Positions 8,302 through 20,962 are shown, counted from the first letter of the stretch. The stretch: DNA of 64,000 bases from Microthrixaceae bacterium (GCA_947449015.1 CANFQA010000006.1:24767-88766); one strand, 5' to 3'. Program-made: numbers and translations. Notes: generated from the sequence alone by a model not told the origin.

Positions 8302-9513
8302 TCACACCGACGCGCGGAGTGCGGCGATGCTGTCGAGGATGGCGCGGGCAATAGTCCGCTTGTCGCTCAGGGGAACATCTTGGTGCATGCCATCGGCGCG
8401 GATGAGCACCACCGCATTGGTGTCGTGCTCAAATCCGCATCTGGCGGCGCCAACGTCATTGGCGACGATGAGATCAAGGCGTTTTCGAGCCAGTTTTGCC
8501 TTGGCATTGTCGACGACATCGTCGGTCTCAGCGGCGAATCCCACCAGCACCTGCCCGGCGGGCTTGCGCTCGCCCAGGTCGACAAGAAAGTCATGCGTGG
8601 GTTCAAGCAGGATCTGTGGGCTGCCACCTTCACCGAACTCATTTTTTTTGAGCTTCCGATCGACAACCACCGCCGGTCGGAAATCGGCAACTGCAGCTGC
8701 CATCACGATGACATCCTGCTCGGCGGCGATGGGCATCACGGCTGCTTCCATCTCCGCGGCACTTGACACTCGGATGACCTGCGCTCCGGGCGGAGTCGGT
8801 CGGTCAACAGTGGTGACCAGCGTGACCAGCGCACCACGAGAAGCAGCCTCGTCCGCCACTGCATGGCCCTGCTTGCCAGAAGAACGGTTGGTAATGACCC
8901 GCACCGAGTCGATGGCTTCACGGGTTCCCCCGGCAGTGACCAGAACACGCACCCCGGCGAGATCCTGTTCGGCGGCAAGGATGCGCTCGACCTCGGCAAG
9001 AATGGTTTCGGGTTCGGCAAGGCGACCGGTACCAACATCACCACCGGCGAGTCGACCCTCGGCCGGCGGAACGATGATGACGCCTCGGCTGCGCAGCAGT
9101 TCAAGGTTGTCCTGAACTGCTGGGTGTTCCCACATCTCGGTATGCATTGCCGGGCACACGATGACCGGAGCCCTCGTGGCGATCAGCGTGGCGGTGAGGA
9201 GATCATCGGAGAGACCATGCGCGTAGGCGGCGATTGATCGAGCGGTGGCCGGAGCCACCACAATGAGATCGGCACCCTGCCCCAGTCGGGTGTGCGGGAT
9301 CGGCGATTCCTCCTCCCACAGCGAGGTCTGAACTCGTTCAGAGGCCAAGGCCGAGAAGGTTGTTTCACCCACGAAATGCAGCGCCCCTTCGGTGAGGATC
9401 GGGGCTACATGCGCGCCGGCATCCACCAGACGCCGGCACAGTTCGATTGCTTTGTAGGCGGCAATGCCACCGGTGACGCCGAGAACGATGCGGCGGCCCT
9501 GGAGCGTGGTCAT
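8302..9513 (-). CDS. coaBC: CoaBC, phosphopantothenoylcysteine synthetase/decarboxylase
   Basis: Bifunctional enzyme for two steps of coenzyme A synthesis. The CoaC flavoprotein half (residues 1 to about 185) contains GVTGGIAAYKA, HTRLGQGADLIVVAPATA with the catalytic His, and VCPAMHTEMWEHPAVQ. The CoaB half contains VTAGGTREAIDSVRVITNRS, VADFRP and the KLKKNE lysine motif. The frame stays open upstream, but similarity begins at MTTLQGRRIVLGVTGG, so the ATG at 9513 is chosen, giving 403 residues. It lies 34 bases after rpoZ. Confidence 0.97.
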   Translation of the reverse strand: MTTLQGRRIVLGVTGGIAAYKAIELCRRLVDAGAHVAPILTEGALHFVGETTFSALASERVQTSLWEEESPIPHTRLGQGADLIVVAPATARSIAAYAHGLSDDLLTATLIATRAPVIVCPAMHTEMWEHPAVQDNLELLRSRGVIIVPPAEGRLAGGDVGTGRLAEPETILAEVERILAAEQDLAGVRVLVTAGGTREAIDSVRVITNRSSGKQGHAVADEAASRGALVTLVTTVDRPTPPGAQVIRVSSAAEMEAAVMPIAAEQDVIVMAAAVADFRPAVVVDRKLKKNEFGEGGSPQILLEPTHDFLVDLGERKPAGQVLVGFAAETDDVVDNAKAKLARKRLDLIVANDVGAARCGFEHDTNAVVLIRADGMHQDVPLSDKRTIARAILDSIAALRASV

Positions 9514-9547
9514 GTCGTCAGAGTGGTTCGACGCGAGCGCCGATGAA

Positions 9548-9874
9548 TCACTCGGCCTCGGCGCCGTCGGAAGCGTCGTCCGATGCGTCACTCGCGATGG
9601 CGAGTTCCGCGTCAGCTTCGTCAGCCACCTCAATGCGCACCGGGATGATCTTGTCAGCAGCGATCTCTTCGAATGCGATCGACAGAGGCTTGCGGGCCGC
9701 AGAGGTGACCTGCGGGGGAACGTTGGAACCCATTCCCTCGCCCAACTGGTTGAAGTACGCGTTGATCTGGCGGGCACGCTGAGCGCCAAGAGAGACCAGC
9801 GTGAACCGTGAGTCGACCTTGGAAAGGAGTTCCTCGATCCGGGGATTGACCATGGAGTCGGAGATCTGGGCCAC
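9548..9874 (-). CDS. rpoZ: RNA polymerase omega subunit
   Basis: Small RNA polymerase subunit that helps fold and hold the beta' subunit. Family residues are NPRIEELLSKVDSRFTLVSL, GAQRARQINAYFNQ and the C-terminal KPLSIAFEEIAADKI, followed by an acidic Asp/Ala/Glu tail of about 20 residues. Start choice is open. GTG 9874 has AAAGG eight bases upstream and is preferred (108 residues); GTG 9883 and ATG 9853 (directly before NPRIEELL) are alternatives. Its position between gmk and coaBC is the classical one. Confidence 0.93.
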   Translation of the reverse strand: MAQISDSMVNPRIEELLSKVDSRFTLVSLGAQRARQINAYFNQLGEGMGSNVPPQVTSAARKPLSIAFEEIAADKIIPVRIEVADEADAELAIASDASDDASDGAEAE

Positions 9875-9959
9875 AGAACACACCTTTGAGGAAATGCCCC
9901 CTGGAGAAGGGGAACGCGTAGCGGGGATCGAGATGATCAGCCCGTCGTGAAGCCCTGCA

Positions 9960-9965
9960 ACACTA
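9960..9965 (-). promoter_or_regulatory. candidate -10 box for rpoZ
   Basis: TAGTGT on the minus strand in the 108-base gap between gmk and rpoZ. It would give a leader of about 80 bases before the rpoZ start. Supported only by the hexamer. Confidence 0.25.
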
Positions 9966-9982
9966 GCAGCGGAAGCAGAAAA

Positions 9983-10528
9983 TCAGCCAAGAGCAGCCGA
10001 GCGAGCCTCAATGATGAGCTCCTGGCAGCGAATCACGGTGCGATCCAGATCATCATTGATGATGCAGATCGCCCCCAGTCGGCGGCCTTCAGCCAGCTCG
10101 CCCTGGGCCACTGCGATGCGTCGCTCAGCCTGCTCAGGAGGATCTCCACGACCACGAAGGCGTTCGGCCTGCACCTCGGCTGAGGGCGGTTCGAGCAGGA
10201 TGAACAGCGCATCGGGCGCTCGCTCGAGCACCTGTGCCGCCCCCTGCACGTCAATCTCCAGCACCACATCTCGATCATCGCCGGCTTCGGGCCACGGGGT
10301 TCCGTAGAGGTTGCCGAGGAATTCGGCGTATTCCAGGAACCCATCAGCGCCGACCCGTGCCTCGAACTCGTCTCGGGATACGTAGGTGTAGGCGTCATCG
10401 GACTCGCCAGGCCGTTGGGTTCGCGTGGTCCAGCTACGCGAGAGCCAAAGACGGGGATCCTCAGCGACGAGCCGAGCCACCACGGTTCCCTTCCCGACCC
10501 CACCTGGTCCACACATCACAACGATCAC
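9983..10528 (-). CDS. gmk: guanylate kinase
   Basis: Phosphorylates GMP to GDP. The 181-residue protein starts almost directly at the P-loop (CGPGGVGKGT, residues 6-15) and continues with SRSWTTRTQRPGE (GMP-binding), FLEYAEFLGNLYGTP and VLEIDVQGAAQVL, all typical of bacterial Gmk. GTG start, AGGGG eleven bases upstream. It follows mihF by 25 bases, the usual actinobacterial pair. Confidence 0.97.
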   Translation of the reverse strand: MIVVMCGPGGVGKGTVVARLVAEDPRLWLSRSWTTRTQRPGESDDAYTYVSRDEFEARVGADGFLEYAEFLGNLYGTPWPEAGDDRDVVLEIDVQGAAQVLERAPDALFILLEPPSAEVQAERLRGRGDPPEQAERRIAVAQGELAEGRRLGAICIINDDLDRTVIRCQELIIEARSAALG

Positions 10529-10553
10529 GACGCGTCAGCCCCTGGAATCCTGA

Positions 10554-10871
10554 TCAGTCGCCGAAGGCTGCCAACAACGACCGCCGCTGCTGCTCGCCAA
10601 GACCGCGAAGACGACGAGTATCGGCAATCCCGATCTCGACCATCGTGCGTCGTGCTTTGACCTTGCCGACTCCCGGCAGCGATTCAATGATGGCCAGCGC
10701 CTTTATCCCGCCGACCATTTCGTCAGTTTCGGCCTCAAGAAGAACCTGCCGAAGTGAGATGGCCCCGGCCTTCAGGCGCTCTTTGATCTCGGCCCGTGCC
10801 CGTCTGACCTCAGCGGCCTTCGCCAATGCAGCGGTTCGCTGCTCGGGGGTAAGAGACGGGGGCTGCGGCAT
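10554..10871 (-). CDS. mihF: mIHF-type integration host factor
   Basis: Actinobacterial nucleoid-associated DNA-binding protein (mIHF family, unrelated to E. coli IHF). The 105-residue protein shows a basic N-terminal helix (EVRRARAEIKERLKAGAISL), then the helix-two-turn-helix region with ESLPGVGKVKARRTM (about residues 63-77) and RRLRGLGEQQRRSLLAAF. ATG 10871 is preceded at six bases by TAAGGT, so the message is probably leaderless and mihF-gmk start a new unit after pyrF. Highly lineage-specific, and one of the strongest taxonomic markers in the window. Confidence 0.95.
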   Translation of the reverse strand: MPQPPSLTPEQRTAALAKAAEVRRARAEIKERLKAGAISLRQVLLEAETDEMVGGIKALAIIESLPGVGKVKARRTMVEIGIADTRRLRGLGEQQRRSLLAAFGD

Positions 10872-10877
10872 GGGGAG

Positions 10878-10883
10878 ACCTTA
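10878..10883 (-). promoter_or_regulatory. -10 box for mihF (leaderless)
   Basis: TAAGGT on the minus strand, exactly six bases before the mihF ATG, and no Shine-Dalgarno between. It lies in the 52-base gap after pyrF. Confidence 0.55.
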
Positions 10884-10923
10884 GTGCCATGTCACCGAGG
10901 ACCATCAGGGCGACGAGGCTTGA

Positions 10924-11640
10924 TCAGGAACTGGCGGCCACCTCGGCAGCGATTGCGGCAGCGGCGGCACGAGGATCATCGGCGGCGGTCACAGCCCGGC
11001 CGATCACGAGAAGTCCAGCACCGGCAGCGATTGCTGTGGTCGGTGTTGCCGGACGGGCCTGATCATCAGCCCCCACGCCGGCAGGTCGTATTCCGGGCAC
11101 AACGGTGAACAGCCCCGGACCTCGCGAGGTGACTGCACCCAGATCACTTGCTGCGCAGACCACGCCAGGACAACCGGCGCCTCGAGCAATATCGATACGA
11201 GCCTCGAGAGCAGCGGGATCAGCCGCTTCACTGGTGAGAACCGTGATGCCAAGGCACGTTGGAACCGCCAATCCGGCAGCTCGTGCGCCATCGGTGAATC
11301 CTTCAACACCGGCAGCGAGGTGGTCGACTCCGGCCCGCGTATGCACAGTCAAATAGGAGGCTCCGAGCGAACCCATGACCCGAGCCGCTTTACGCACGGT
11401 GGTGGGGATGTCAAGGAGTTTGAGATCAGCGAAGACAGCGAAACCTTCATCGATCATCGCTTCAACAGCTTCTGGTCCGGCGGCGCTGAACAGTTCGAGC
11501 CCGACCTTCGCCACTCCGAACCATGGCGCAAGCAAGCGTGCAAGTCGCTTCGCTTCAACGATGTCGTCGACATCGAGCGCAAGTGCAAGTCGTGATCGCA
11601 CCGATTCCGGTGCCCCATCAGCGAAGGCTTCACTTGCCAT
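10924..11640 (-). CDS. pyrF: orotidine 5'-phosphate decarboxylase
   Basis: Last step of UMP synthesis. The 238-residue protein has LALDVDDIVEAKRL near the N-terminus, the catalytic D-x-K-x-x-D in FADLKLLDIPTTV (about residues 70-82) and PGIRPAGVGADDQAR in the phosphate-binding region. It is of the pyrF group with LALD(V/F)D rather than the long mycobacterial type. It overlaps pyrD by 11 bases, so it is translated as part of the pyr operon and is its last gene. Confidence 0.96.
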   Translation of the reverse strand: MASEAFADGAPESVRSRLALALDVDDIVEAKRLARLLAPWFGVAKVGLELFSAAGPEAVEAMIDEGFAVFADLKLLDIPTTVRKAARVMGSLGASYLTVHTRAGVDHLAAGVEGFTDGARAAGLAVPTCLGITVLTSEAADPAALEARIDIARGAGCPGVVCAASDLGAVTSRGPGLFTVVPGIRPAGVGADDQARPATPTTAIAAGAGLLVIGRAVTAADDPRAAAAAIAAEVAASS

Positions 11641-12564
11641 GAACGGCCCCTTTCAGTTCGGCAATCGAAACGACGCCGTGGTCACAGCACCAACGGTCGA
11701 GTTCATCAAGAACCCGACCAACACTGCGTGGATCAGCGAAGCTGGCGGTGCCGACCTGAACAGCCGAGGCACCGGCCATGATGAGTTCCACGGCATCGAC
11801 ACCGCGGGCAACTCCGCCGACTCCGACGATCGGGAGTTCGGGCAAAGCGGCATGCACATCGTGAACAGCACGAACAGCGACGGGATGGATTGCCGGTCCT
11901 GACAGTCCCCCTCCCCCGCCACCGAGGCGGCGAGTGCGGGTCTCCACATCGATTGCCATTCCCAGGACCGTGTTAATCAGCGTGACGGCTTCGGCCCCAG
12001 CAGTTGCGGCGGCCTCGGCGATTGATGCGAGATCGGCAACGTTGGGGCTGAGCTTCGCCCACATTGGCAGGCCACAGATTGAGGCCGCTTCGATGGCTTC
12101 GGATGTGGAAGCAGGCGAATGAGCGAACATGCGATTGCGGTCATGATGATTGGGACACGAGATGTTGACCTCGACGGCAATGACGCCTTCGGGGGCGCCG
12201 GCGAGCATGGCCGCAGCACGGGCGTAGTCCTCAACGGTGGTTCCCCAGATGCTCGCAACCACACGCGCGCCGGTGGCTAGCACCGCCGGCAATTCGTGTT
12301 CCAGCCAGGCAGTGACACCCGGGCCCTGCAGACCGACGCTGTTGATCATTCCCGCTGGAGTCTCATGCACGCGTGGCGCTGGATTACCCGGCCACGGTTC
12401 AGCCGACAACGACTTGACCACCACTGCGCCCAAGGAGCTGAGATCAACAAAGGCGCGGAGTTCGTCGCCGTGCCCGGCGGTTCCCGAAGCCGTCATGATC
12501 GGATTAGCCAGAACGACACTGCCGACCGTGGTCGACAGATCGACATCGGAACGGCGACGCGGGC

Positions 12565-12568
<4 letters not shown>
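11630..12568 (-). CDS. pyrD: dihydroorotate dehydrogenase, class 1 (1B-like)
   Basis: Oxidises dihydroorotate to orotate. The 312-residue FMN barrel contains [32 protein letters not shown] with the catalytic cysteine that marks class 1 (class 2 has Ser), LINTV and IVGVGGV. Cytosolic class 1B enzymes usually work with the Fe-S/FAD subunit PyrK, whose gene normally sits next to pyrD, but here carB and pyrF overlap pyrD directly and no pyrK is present. It overlaps carB by four bases. Subclass is inferred from motif and gene context. Confidence 0.94.
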
Positions 12569-15863
<3,295 letters not shown>

Positions 15864-15864
<1 letters not shown>

Positions 15865-16979
15865 CAGCTGCGACCCTTCGTGAAGTCGGTCATAAGTTCG
15901 TCGAACATGGTGAACAGGTAGGCAGCATCGTGTGGTCCGGGACCTGCCTCAGGGTGGTACTGCACGCTGAACGCTGGGAGATCAAGACTGCGAAGTCCTT
16001 CAACCACGCCATCGTTGAGATTGCGGTGCGTCACCTCAACTGAACGTCCGAGCGACCCATCGTCGACGGCGTAGTTGTGGTTCTGACTGGTGATCTCCAC
16101 GGTGCCGGTGTCGAGACGACGAACCGGATGGTTGCCGCCGTGGTGACCGAACGGGAGCTTGTAGGTCTCTGCGCCAAGAGCGGTGGCCAGAAGTTGATGG
16201 CCAAGGCAGATTCCGAAGATCGGAACCTCGCCAAGCATCGCCTCGATGGTGCCAGGAAGTCCTGTGACCGCAGCAGGATCGCCGGGGCCATTGGAAAGAA
16301 ACACCCCATCGGGCTGCCGAGCGAGCACATCAGCAGCGGAGGTTCCAGCAGGGACCACCTCGACAGTGGCGATCCCGGAGAGGTGTCGAAGGATCGTGGT
16401 CTTGATGCCGAAATCGAAGGCCACCACCCGTCGGGGTGCGCGCTGCGCGGGTCCGATATAGGCAACCTCATAGGCCGAATCACAACTGACCTGACGGGCA
16501 AGATCGGCCCCGGAAGTTCCCGGTTCGGCCTGGGCCGCCGCATGCAGGGTGGCAGCAGAGGCGGTACCGAATGCCCCGGGCATAGAACCGGCGTCGCGGA
16601 TGTGACGAGTGAGGCGGCGCGTGTCGATGCCCCCAATGCCGGGAACACCCATTGACCGGAGATACGCATCGAGATCTGTTTCGGAACGCCAGTTGCTGTG
16701 CCGCCGAGCGAGCTCGCGAACAATGACTCCGCGGGCACGTGGTCGGGCGGCTTCATTATCGAGCGATGTCACTCCGTAGTTGCCGATATGGGGATAGGTG
16801 AAGGTGATCATCTGTCCGGCGTAGGACGGATCAGTAATGATCTCCTGGTAACCGGTGAGGGCGGTGTTGAACACAACCTCGCCGGTTGCCACGCCATCGG
16901 GTGACTCGGCACCGAATGCCTCACCCTCAAACACTGTGCCGTCAGCGAGCACCAGCTGTGCTTCGCGGATCGCGCTCAT
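15864..16979 (-). CDS. carA: carbamoyl-phosphate synthase small subunit
   Basis: Glutamine amidotransferase subunit. The N-terminal CPSase domain has [20 protein letters not shown]. The class I GATase domain has [10 protein letters not shown], the nucleophile in [10 protein letters not shown], and the His/Glu pair in [15 protein letters not shown]. The frame is open further upstream, but ATG 16979 matches the family start ([15 protein letters not shown]) and overlaps the pyrC stop as ATGA, giving 371 residues. Confidence 0.98.
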
Positions 16980-18301
16980 CGTTGTGCCTTTCCATTTCGG
17001 ACCATTGGGACTCCGCACAGAAGTGTGTGGCGAACTCGACCGTGCACCACACGACCGGCATAGGGCGTGTTGTGACTGCGACTGGCCAGTAGTGACGGGT
17101 CGACGGTCCACTCCTGGGCGGGATCGAACACGACCAGATGCGCCGGTTCGCCGACTTCGATCGGTCGACCGTGAACATCATCAATACCGGCGATGCTCGC
17201 TGGTTGCCAGGACATCAGCGCCAGGAGTTCACTAAGCGTGACGACCCCTGGCTCGACAAGTTCGGTGATGCCGAGCGCAAGAGCCGTCTCGAGACCGAGC
17301 ATGCCGCAGGGAGCATGATCGAACGGTGCTTCCTTCACGTCCGCGGTATGCGGCGCATGATCTGTGGCGATTGCGTCGATGGTTCCATCTGCCAATCCGG
17401 CTTTGACGGCTGCAACGTCGTGTGCGGAACGCAGCGGCGGATTGACCTTGAACACCGGGTCGTAGCTGGCCACCTCAGCGTGAGTCAGCGTGAAGTGATG
17501 CGGTGTTGCCTCTGCAGTGACGGGAAGGCCCTTGGCCTTTGCCTCACGTACGAGGGCAACTGCACCCGCCGTGGAGAGGTGCTGAAGATGCACCCGCGCT
17601 CCGGTGAGGCGGGCCAGAGCGATATCACGGAAGACCATGAGCTCCTCCGCCTCGGCGGGGATACCCGCGATACCGAGACGACTCGACCATTCCCCTTCGT
17701 GCATATGACCGCCCTCACTGAGGGCTTCGACCTCGCAATGCTGCGCGAGTGTGACCGGAATCGCCAAGCCGGAGGCGTACTCGAGCGCGCGTCGCATCAG
17801 GCGATCGTCCTGCACCCCGCAACCGTCATCCGTGAACATACGCACACCCAACGCCGCCATCTCGGCCATGGGTGCCAGCGTTTGGCCCTTGCGATCGACA
17901 GTGATGGCGCCCGCCACTCGAACATCGCAGAGACCAGCAGCGACACCGGCATCGAGGACCTGTCGCACGACTGCTGCGCTATCGATGGTCGGTTCGGTGT
18001 TGGGCATGGCGACAATGGCGGTGTACCCACCAAGGGAGGCAGCGCGACTTCCCGTTTCAACGGTCTCGGCTTCCTCGCGGCCCGGCTCGCGCAGATGGGT
18101 GTGGATGTCGACGAGCCCGGGCGCGATGACACAGCCCGTTGCGTCGAGTTCACCGGCGTCATCGAGTCCCAGATCAGACAGGTCGAGACCTTCGGCCACT
18201 GCAACGATCACACCATCGGGCGAAATGGCCACATCGGCAGTTCGCTCGCCGTTGCGATCAATGACGCGACCTCCACGGATGATCCAACCTGAACCGCTCA
18301 C
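16976..18301 (-). CDS. pyrC: dihydroorotase
   Basis: Cyclises carbamoyl-aspartate to dihydroorotate. Amidohydrolase motifs are present: [20 protein letters not shown] (metal-binding H-x-H), [13 protein letters not shown] and [10 protein letters not shown] (catalytic Asp). The start is uncertain. GTG 18301 has AAAGGGA just upstream and matches the family's short N-terminus (441 residues); ATG 18343 would overlap the end of pyrB by eight bases and add 14 residues without family similarity. Confidence 0.95.
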   Translation of the reverse strand: MSGSGWIIRGGRVIDRNGERTADVAISPDGVIVAVAEGLDLSDLGLDDAGELDATGCVIAPGLVDIHTHLREPGREEAETVETGSRAASLGGYTAIVAMPNTEPTIDSAAVVRQVLDAGVAAGLCDVRVAGAITVDRKGQTLAPMAEMAALGVRMFTDDGCGVQDDRLMRRALEYASGLAIPVTLAQHCEVEALSEGGHMHEGEWSSRLGIAGIPAEAEELMVFRDIALARLTGARVHLQHLSTAGAVALVREAKAKGLPVTAEATPHHFTLTHAEVASYDPVFKVNPPLRSAHDVAAVKAGLADGTIDAIATDHAPHTADVKEAPFDHAPCGMLGLETALALGITELVEPGVVTLSELLALMSWQPASIAGIDDVHGRPIEVGEPAHLVVFDPAQEWTVDPSLLASRSHNTPYAGRVVHGRVRHTLLCGVPMVRNGKAQR

Positions 18302-18335
18302 TGTTCCCTTTCGTCCAACGTCTCCATCATTCGAA

Positions 18336-19319
18336 TCAACCATCGAGTTCGCCGCCCCAGGCAGTGCCGCTACCCAAGAGCAGGAACAACACCGCCATGC
18401 GCACAGCGACCCCGTTTCGCACCTGATCAATAATCACGGCATTCGGACGCTCGGCCACCTCGGCGGCAATCTCGACTCCGCGGTTCATTGGACCAGGATG
18501 CATGATCAGCGTGTGGTCACCGAGTCGATCCGCTCGTTCATCGGTCAATCCGAACAGCGCGGTGTATTCGCGCAGCGAGGGAATGAGCGCCTCGTTCATG
18601 CGTTCACGTTGCATCCGCAGCAAGTAGCAAACATCGAGCTCGGGCAGGATGGCATCGAGATCATGGGAGACCTTGACCGGCCAACCCTCAAGCGAGGGAG
18701 GCAGAAGTGTGGGCGGTGCCACGACCGTGACATCAGCGCCAAGGGCCGTGAAGGCTGCGATGTTCGAACGAGCAACCCTGGAGTGTTTGATGTCGCCCAC
18801 AATTGCAATTCGACGACCTCGCATATCGCCCAGATGCTCACGGATCGTGTAGCAATCCAGAAGAGCTTGGGTCGGGTGCTCGTGCCAACCATCGCCGGCG
18901 TTGATCACAGCAGAACTTGCCCATTGGGCGATCTGACGCGGCACACCGGCGGAAGCATGCCGAACGACGATGGCGTCGACGCCCATTGCTTCGATGGTTT
19001 CGATGGTGTCTCGCAGCGATTCACCCTTTTTGACCGAGGAGGTTCCGACGCTGAAGTTCATGGTGTCGGCCGACAGTCGTTTGGCCGCGGTCTCAAAACT
19101 CAGTCGGGTGCGGGTGCTGTCCTCGAAGAACAGCGAAACCACAGTGCGACCCCGCAGGGCTGGAACTTTTGGAATCGCCCGCTCGCTCACCTCAACGAAG
19201 GAGTCAGTGAGAGTCATGACCTCCTCGATGCCAGCGGCGATATCAGGACCAAGGTCGCTGATCGCCAACAGATTGCGCATCTCACCATGACGATGCGAGG
19301 CAGCAGTCTGGCGGCTCAC
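18336..19319 (-). CDS. pyrB: aspartate carbamoyltransferase catalytic subunit
   Basis: Condenses carbamoyl phosphate with aspartate. The 327-residue protein has the carbamoyl-phosphate site [19 protein letters not shown] (about residues 65-83), [14 protein letters not shown] and the aspartate-binding [10 protein letters not shown]. No regulatory pyrI gene is present, as usual in this phylum. It overlaps pyrR by four bases. Confidence 0.98.
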   Translation of the reverse strand: MSRQTAASHRHGEMRNLLAISDLGPDIAAGIEEVMTLTDSFVEVSERAIPKVPALRGRTVVSLFFEDSTRTRLSFETAAKRLSADTMNFSVGTSSVKKGESLRDTIETIEAMGVDAIVVRHASAGVPRQIAQWASSAVINAGDGWHEHPTQALLDCYTIREHLGDMRGRRIAIVGDIKHSRVARSNIAAFTALGADVTVVAPPTLLPPSLEGWPVKVSHDLDAILPELDVCYLLRMQRERMNEALIPSLREYTALFGLTDERADRLGDHTLIMHPGPMNRGVEIAAEVAERPNAVIIDQVRNGVAVRMAVLFLLLGSGTAWGGELDG

Positions 19320-19816
19320 TTGACCATCTCCCCGAGGTCCACGCCCTCATCGTGGACGTCGACTGCCTCGTCCCGGCGGGTCGGCAGATTCTTGCCAACG
19401 AAGTCCGGACGTATCGGCAGTTCGCGATGTCCTCGATCGATCATGACTGCGAGCTGCACCTGTCGAGCCCGGCCGTGGTCACCGAGTGCGTCCAGCGCCG
19501 CCCTAATCGTGCGACCGGTGAACAGAACATCATCAACCAGCACCACGGTGCGGCCGGTGAGCTCAACCGGGATGTCGGTGACAGTCTCCGGCAGCACCGG
19601 TCGAAGACCGATGTCGTCACGGTAGAACGCCACATCGACACAACCCACGGGCACCTCGATGCCTTCGATCTGAGCGAGAGCCGCGGTCAAGCGCTCGGCC
19701 AGTGGCACACCGCCGGTCTGCAGTCCAATGATGACCACATCATCGAGGCCATGGTTCCGCTCAATGATCTCGTGAGCCATGCGCCATGTGGCTCGCTGCA
19801 TGTCTTCTGCCGACAT
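19316..19816 (-). CDS. pyrR: PyrR, pyrimidine operon regulator / uracil phosphoribosyltransferase
   Basis: RNA-binding regulator of pyr genes with a phosphoribosyltransferase fold. Motifs are [26 protein letters not shown], the PRPP loop [20 protein letters not shown] and [20 protein letters not shown], all very close to Bacillus and mycobacterial PyrR. ATG 19816 (166 residues, [19 protein letters not shown]) matches the family start. The frame is open a further 22 codons to a TTG at 19882, but that stretch is the attenuator terminator. It is the first gene of the pyr operon, overlapping pyrB by four bases, and probably controls its own leader. Confidence 0.96.
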   Translation of the reverse strand: MSAEDMQRATWRMAHEIIERNHGLDDVVIIGLQTGGVPLAERLTAALAQIEGIEVPVGCVDVAFYRDDIGLRPVLPETVTDIPVELTGRTVVLVDDVLFTGRTIRAALDALGDHGRARQVQLAVMIDRGHRELPIRPDFVGKNLPTRRDEAVDVHDEGVDLGEMVK

Positions 19817-19834
19817 CACCCGAGTCCGGGCAAC

Positions 19835-19858
19835 AAAAACGCCTCCATAGGGAGGCGT
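19835..19858 (-). terminator. intrinsic terminator (attenuator) before pyrR
   Basis: In the minus-strand transcript ACGCCTCC (19858-19851), a four-base loop CTAT and GGAGGCGT (19846-19839) form a perfect eight-pair stem running straight into a U run (19839-19835). It lies after the PyrR-type hairpin and 18 bases before the pyrR ATG, where an attenuator is expected. Confidence 0.8.
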
Positions 19859-19874
19859 GAGTCGTCGTTCGCGT

Positions 19875-19895
19875 TCAGCCAAGAAAATCAGCCAC
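19875..19895 (-). CDS. possible pyr leader peptide (6 residues)
   Basis: GTG at 19895 followed by Ala-Asp-Phe-Leu-Gly and TGA at 19877-19875. A very strong Shine-Dalgarno (AGGAGGA, 19911-19905) ends ten bases upstream, and there is no other start codon it could serve. The stop overlaps TTG 19882, which is in the pyrR frame, and the terminator begins 16 bases further on. Whether it is translated is inference. Confidence 0.4.
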   Translation of the reverse strand: MADFLG

Positions 19896-19907
19896 GTGCG
19901 TAGTTCC

Positions 19908-19933
19908 TCCTGTCCGTGCGAGCCTCACAGGAC
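19908..19933 (-). promoter_or_regulatory. pyrR: PyrR-binding hairpin in the pyr leader
   Basis: The transcript segment GTCCTGTGAGGCT...CACGGAC folds as GUCC/GGAC (19933-19930 with 19915-19912), a bulged U, GUG/CAC and a seven-base loop AGGCUCG. The UGUGAGGCU core resembles PyrR recognition loops described from Bacillus and actinobacteria. A competing stem UCCUGU/ACAGGA (19932-19927 with 19913-19908) would cover the start of the Shine-Dalgarno. Two exclusive folds suggest a switch. Confidence 0.65.
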
Positions 19934-19954
19934 TCGCTTCACGGTCAGATTCCG

Positions 19955-19960
19955 ACTCTA
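19955..19960 (-). promoter_or_regulatory. candidate -10 box for the pyr leader
   Basis: TAGAGT on the minus strand; its TAG is the nusB stop codon. Transcription from it would begin about 15 bases before the PyrR-type hairpin, as needed for a pyr leader transcript. No clear -35 box. Confidence 0.4.
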
Positions 19961-20377
19961 GCGCACCGCAGCGGCGATCGCCGAAAGAACTCCGTTGACG
20001 AACCGACCGCTGTCGTCAGTGGAGTATCGAGTCGCAAGTTCGACCGCCTCGGAGATCACTGCGCCGGTGGGGACGTCGGGGCGAAAGGCGAGTTCGTAGG
20101 TGGCAAGGCGCAGGATTGCCCGATCAAGTGCGGGCATCCGATCCAGTTCCCAGTTACGGGCGTGGTCGACGATCAGCGCGTCAATAACCGGGCCCTGCTC
20201 GGCAACGCCAGTGACAAGCTCGATGGCGAACAGGTCGGGTTCGAGGGGAAGTCCGGCGAGCACAGCCTCAGACCCTTCGCTTTTCATCTCGGATTCATAG
20301 ATGAGGTGGAATGCCCGCTCACGGGCTTCGCGGCGACCGCCCGGGAGCGCATCGACGGGTTCGTACTCGGAGGTCAC
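19958..20377 (-). CDS. nusB: transcription antitermination factor NusB
   Basis: All-helical RNA-binding protein of the rRNA antitermination complex. The 139-residue protein has REARERAFHLIYESEM, WELDRMPALDRAILRLATYEL (about residues 76-96) and PTGAVISEAVELATRYSTDDSGRFVNGVLSAI (split across helices), the signature C-terminal half of NusB. It overlaps efp by four bases. The pyr leader starts at its stop codon. Confidence 0.96.
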   Translation of the reverse strand: MTSEYEPVDALPGGRREARERAFHLIYESEMKSEGSEAVLAGLPLEPDLFAIELVTGVAEQGPVIDALIVDHARNWELDRMPALDRAILRLATYELAFRPDVPTGAVISEAVELATRYSTDDSGRFVNGVLSAIAAAVR

Positions 20378-20937
20378 GCTCGGGTGATGTAGTCGCCGGT
20401 GCGGGTGTCGACCCGAACACGCTCACCAGGACCAACGAACAGCGGCACCTGGATAACAAGACCGGTCTCCAGCGTGGCTGGCTTGCGAGCACCGGACACG
20501 CGGTCGCCCTGAATGCCCGGCTCAGTTTCGGCAATGGTGAGTTCCACCGCTGCAGGCAGCTCGACCCCGACGATCTCGTCGCCGAACATCTTGAGGATTG
20601 CTTCCGCGTTTTCGATGAGGTAGTCGGCAGCGGACCCAAGCGATGCCGGCTCAACGTTGAGCTGGTCATAGGTGGTGCTGTCCATGAACACATAGTCGTC
20701 GCCGGCGCGGTAGAGGAACTGCATCTCGCGCTTATCGATCATGGCTCGCTCGACCTTTTCGCCAGCGCGGAATGTGCGATCGCTGTTGGCCCCATTGCGA
20801 ACGTTTCGCAGCGTGGTGCGCACGAACGCACCACCCTTGCCCGGCTTCACATGCTGGAACTCCACAACCTCGAACAGCCCGTCATCGAGATTGAGGGCCA
20901 TTCCATTCTTCAGATCGTTGGTGGTGATGGTGGGCAT
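20374..20937 (-). CDS. efp: elongation factor P
   Basis: Relieves ribosome stalling on polyproline. The 187-residue protein has the three-domain layout. The modifiable-loop residue is Lys in KPGKGGAFVRT (about residues 31-41), and the C-terminal domain ends GPGERVRVDTRTGDYITR, the EF-P signature. An AGGAA Shine-Dalgarno lies six bases before the ATG. It is followed by nusB with a four-base overlap and preceded by the pepQ-type peptidase, as in many actinobacteria. Confidence 0.97.
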   Translation of the reverse strand: MPTITTNDLKNGMALNLDDGLFEVVEFQHVKPGKGGAFVRTTLRNVRNGANSDRTFRAGEKVERAMIDKREMQFLYRAGDDYVFMDSTTYDQLNVEPASLGSAADYLIENAEAILKMFGDEIVGVELPAAVELTIAETEPGIQGDRVSGARKPATLETGLVIQVPLFVGPGERVRVDTRTGDYITRA

Positions 20938-20962
20938 GGGTTCTTCCTCGTTGGCAATCGGC

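Noticed and set aside
17751..19625. 624-codon plus-strand frame opposite pyrC, pyrB and pyrR
   Set aside because: It is Ser/Arg/Thr-rich without domains and crosses three well-supported genes.
19882..19904. TTG 19882 as the true pyrR start
   Set aside because: It would place the attenuator terminator inside the coding region and add 22 residues without family similarity; kept only as a possible re-initiation site.
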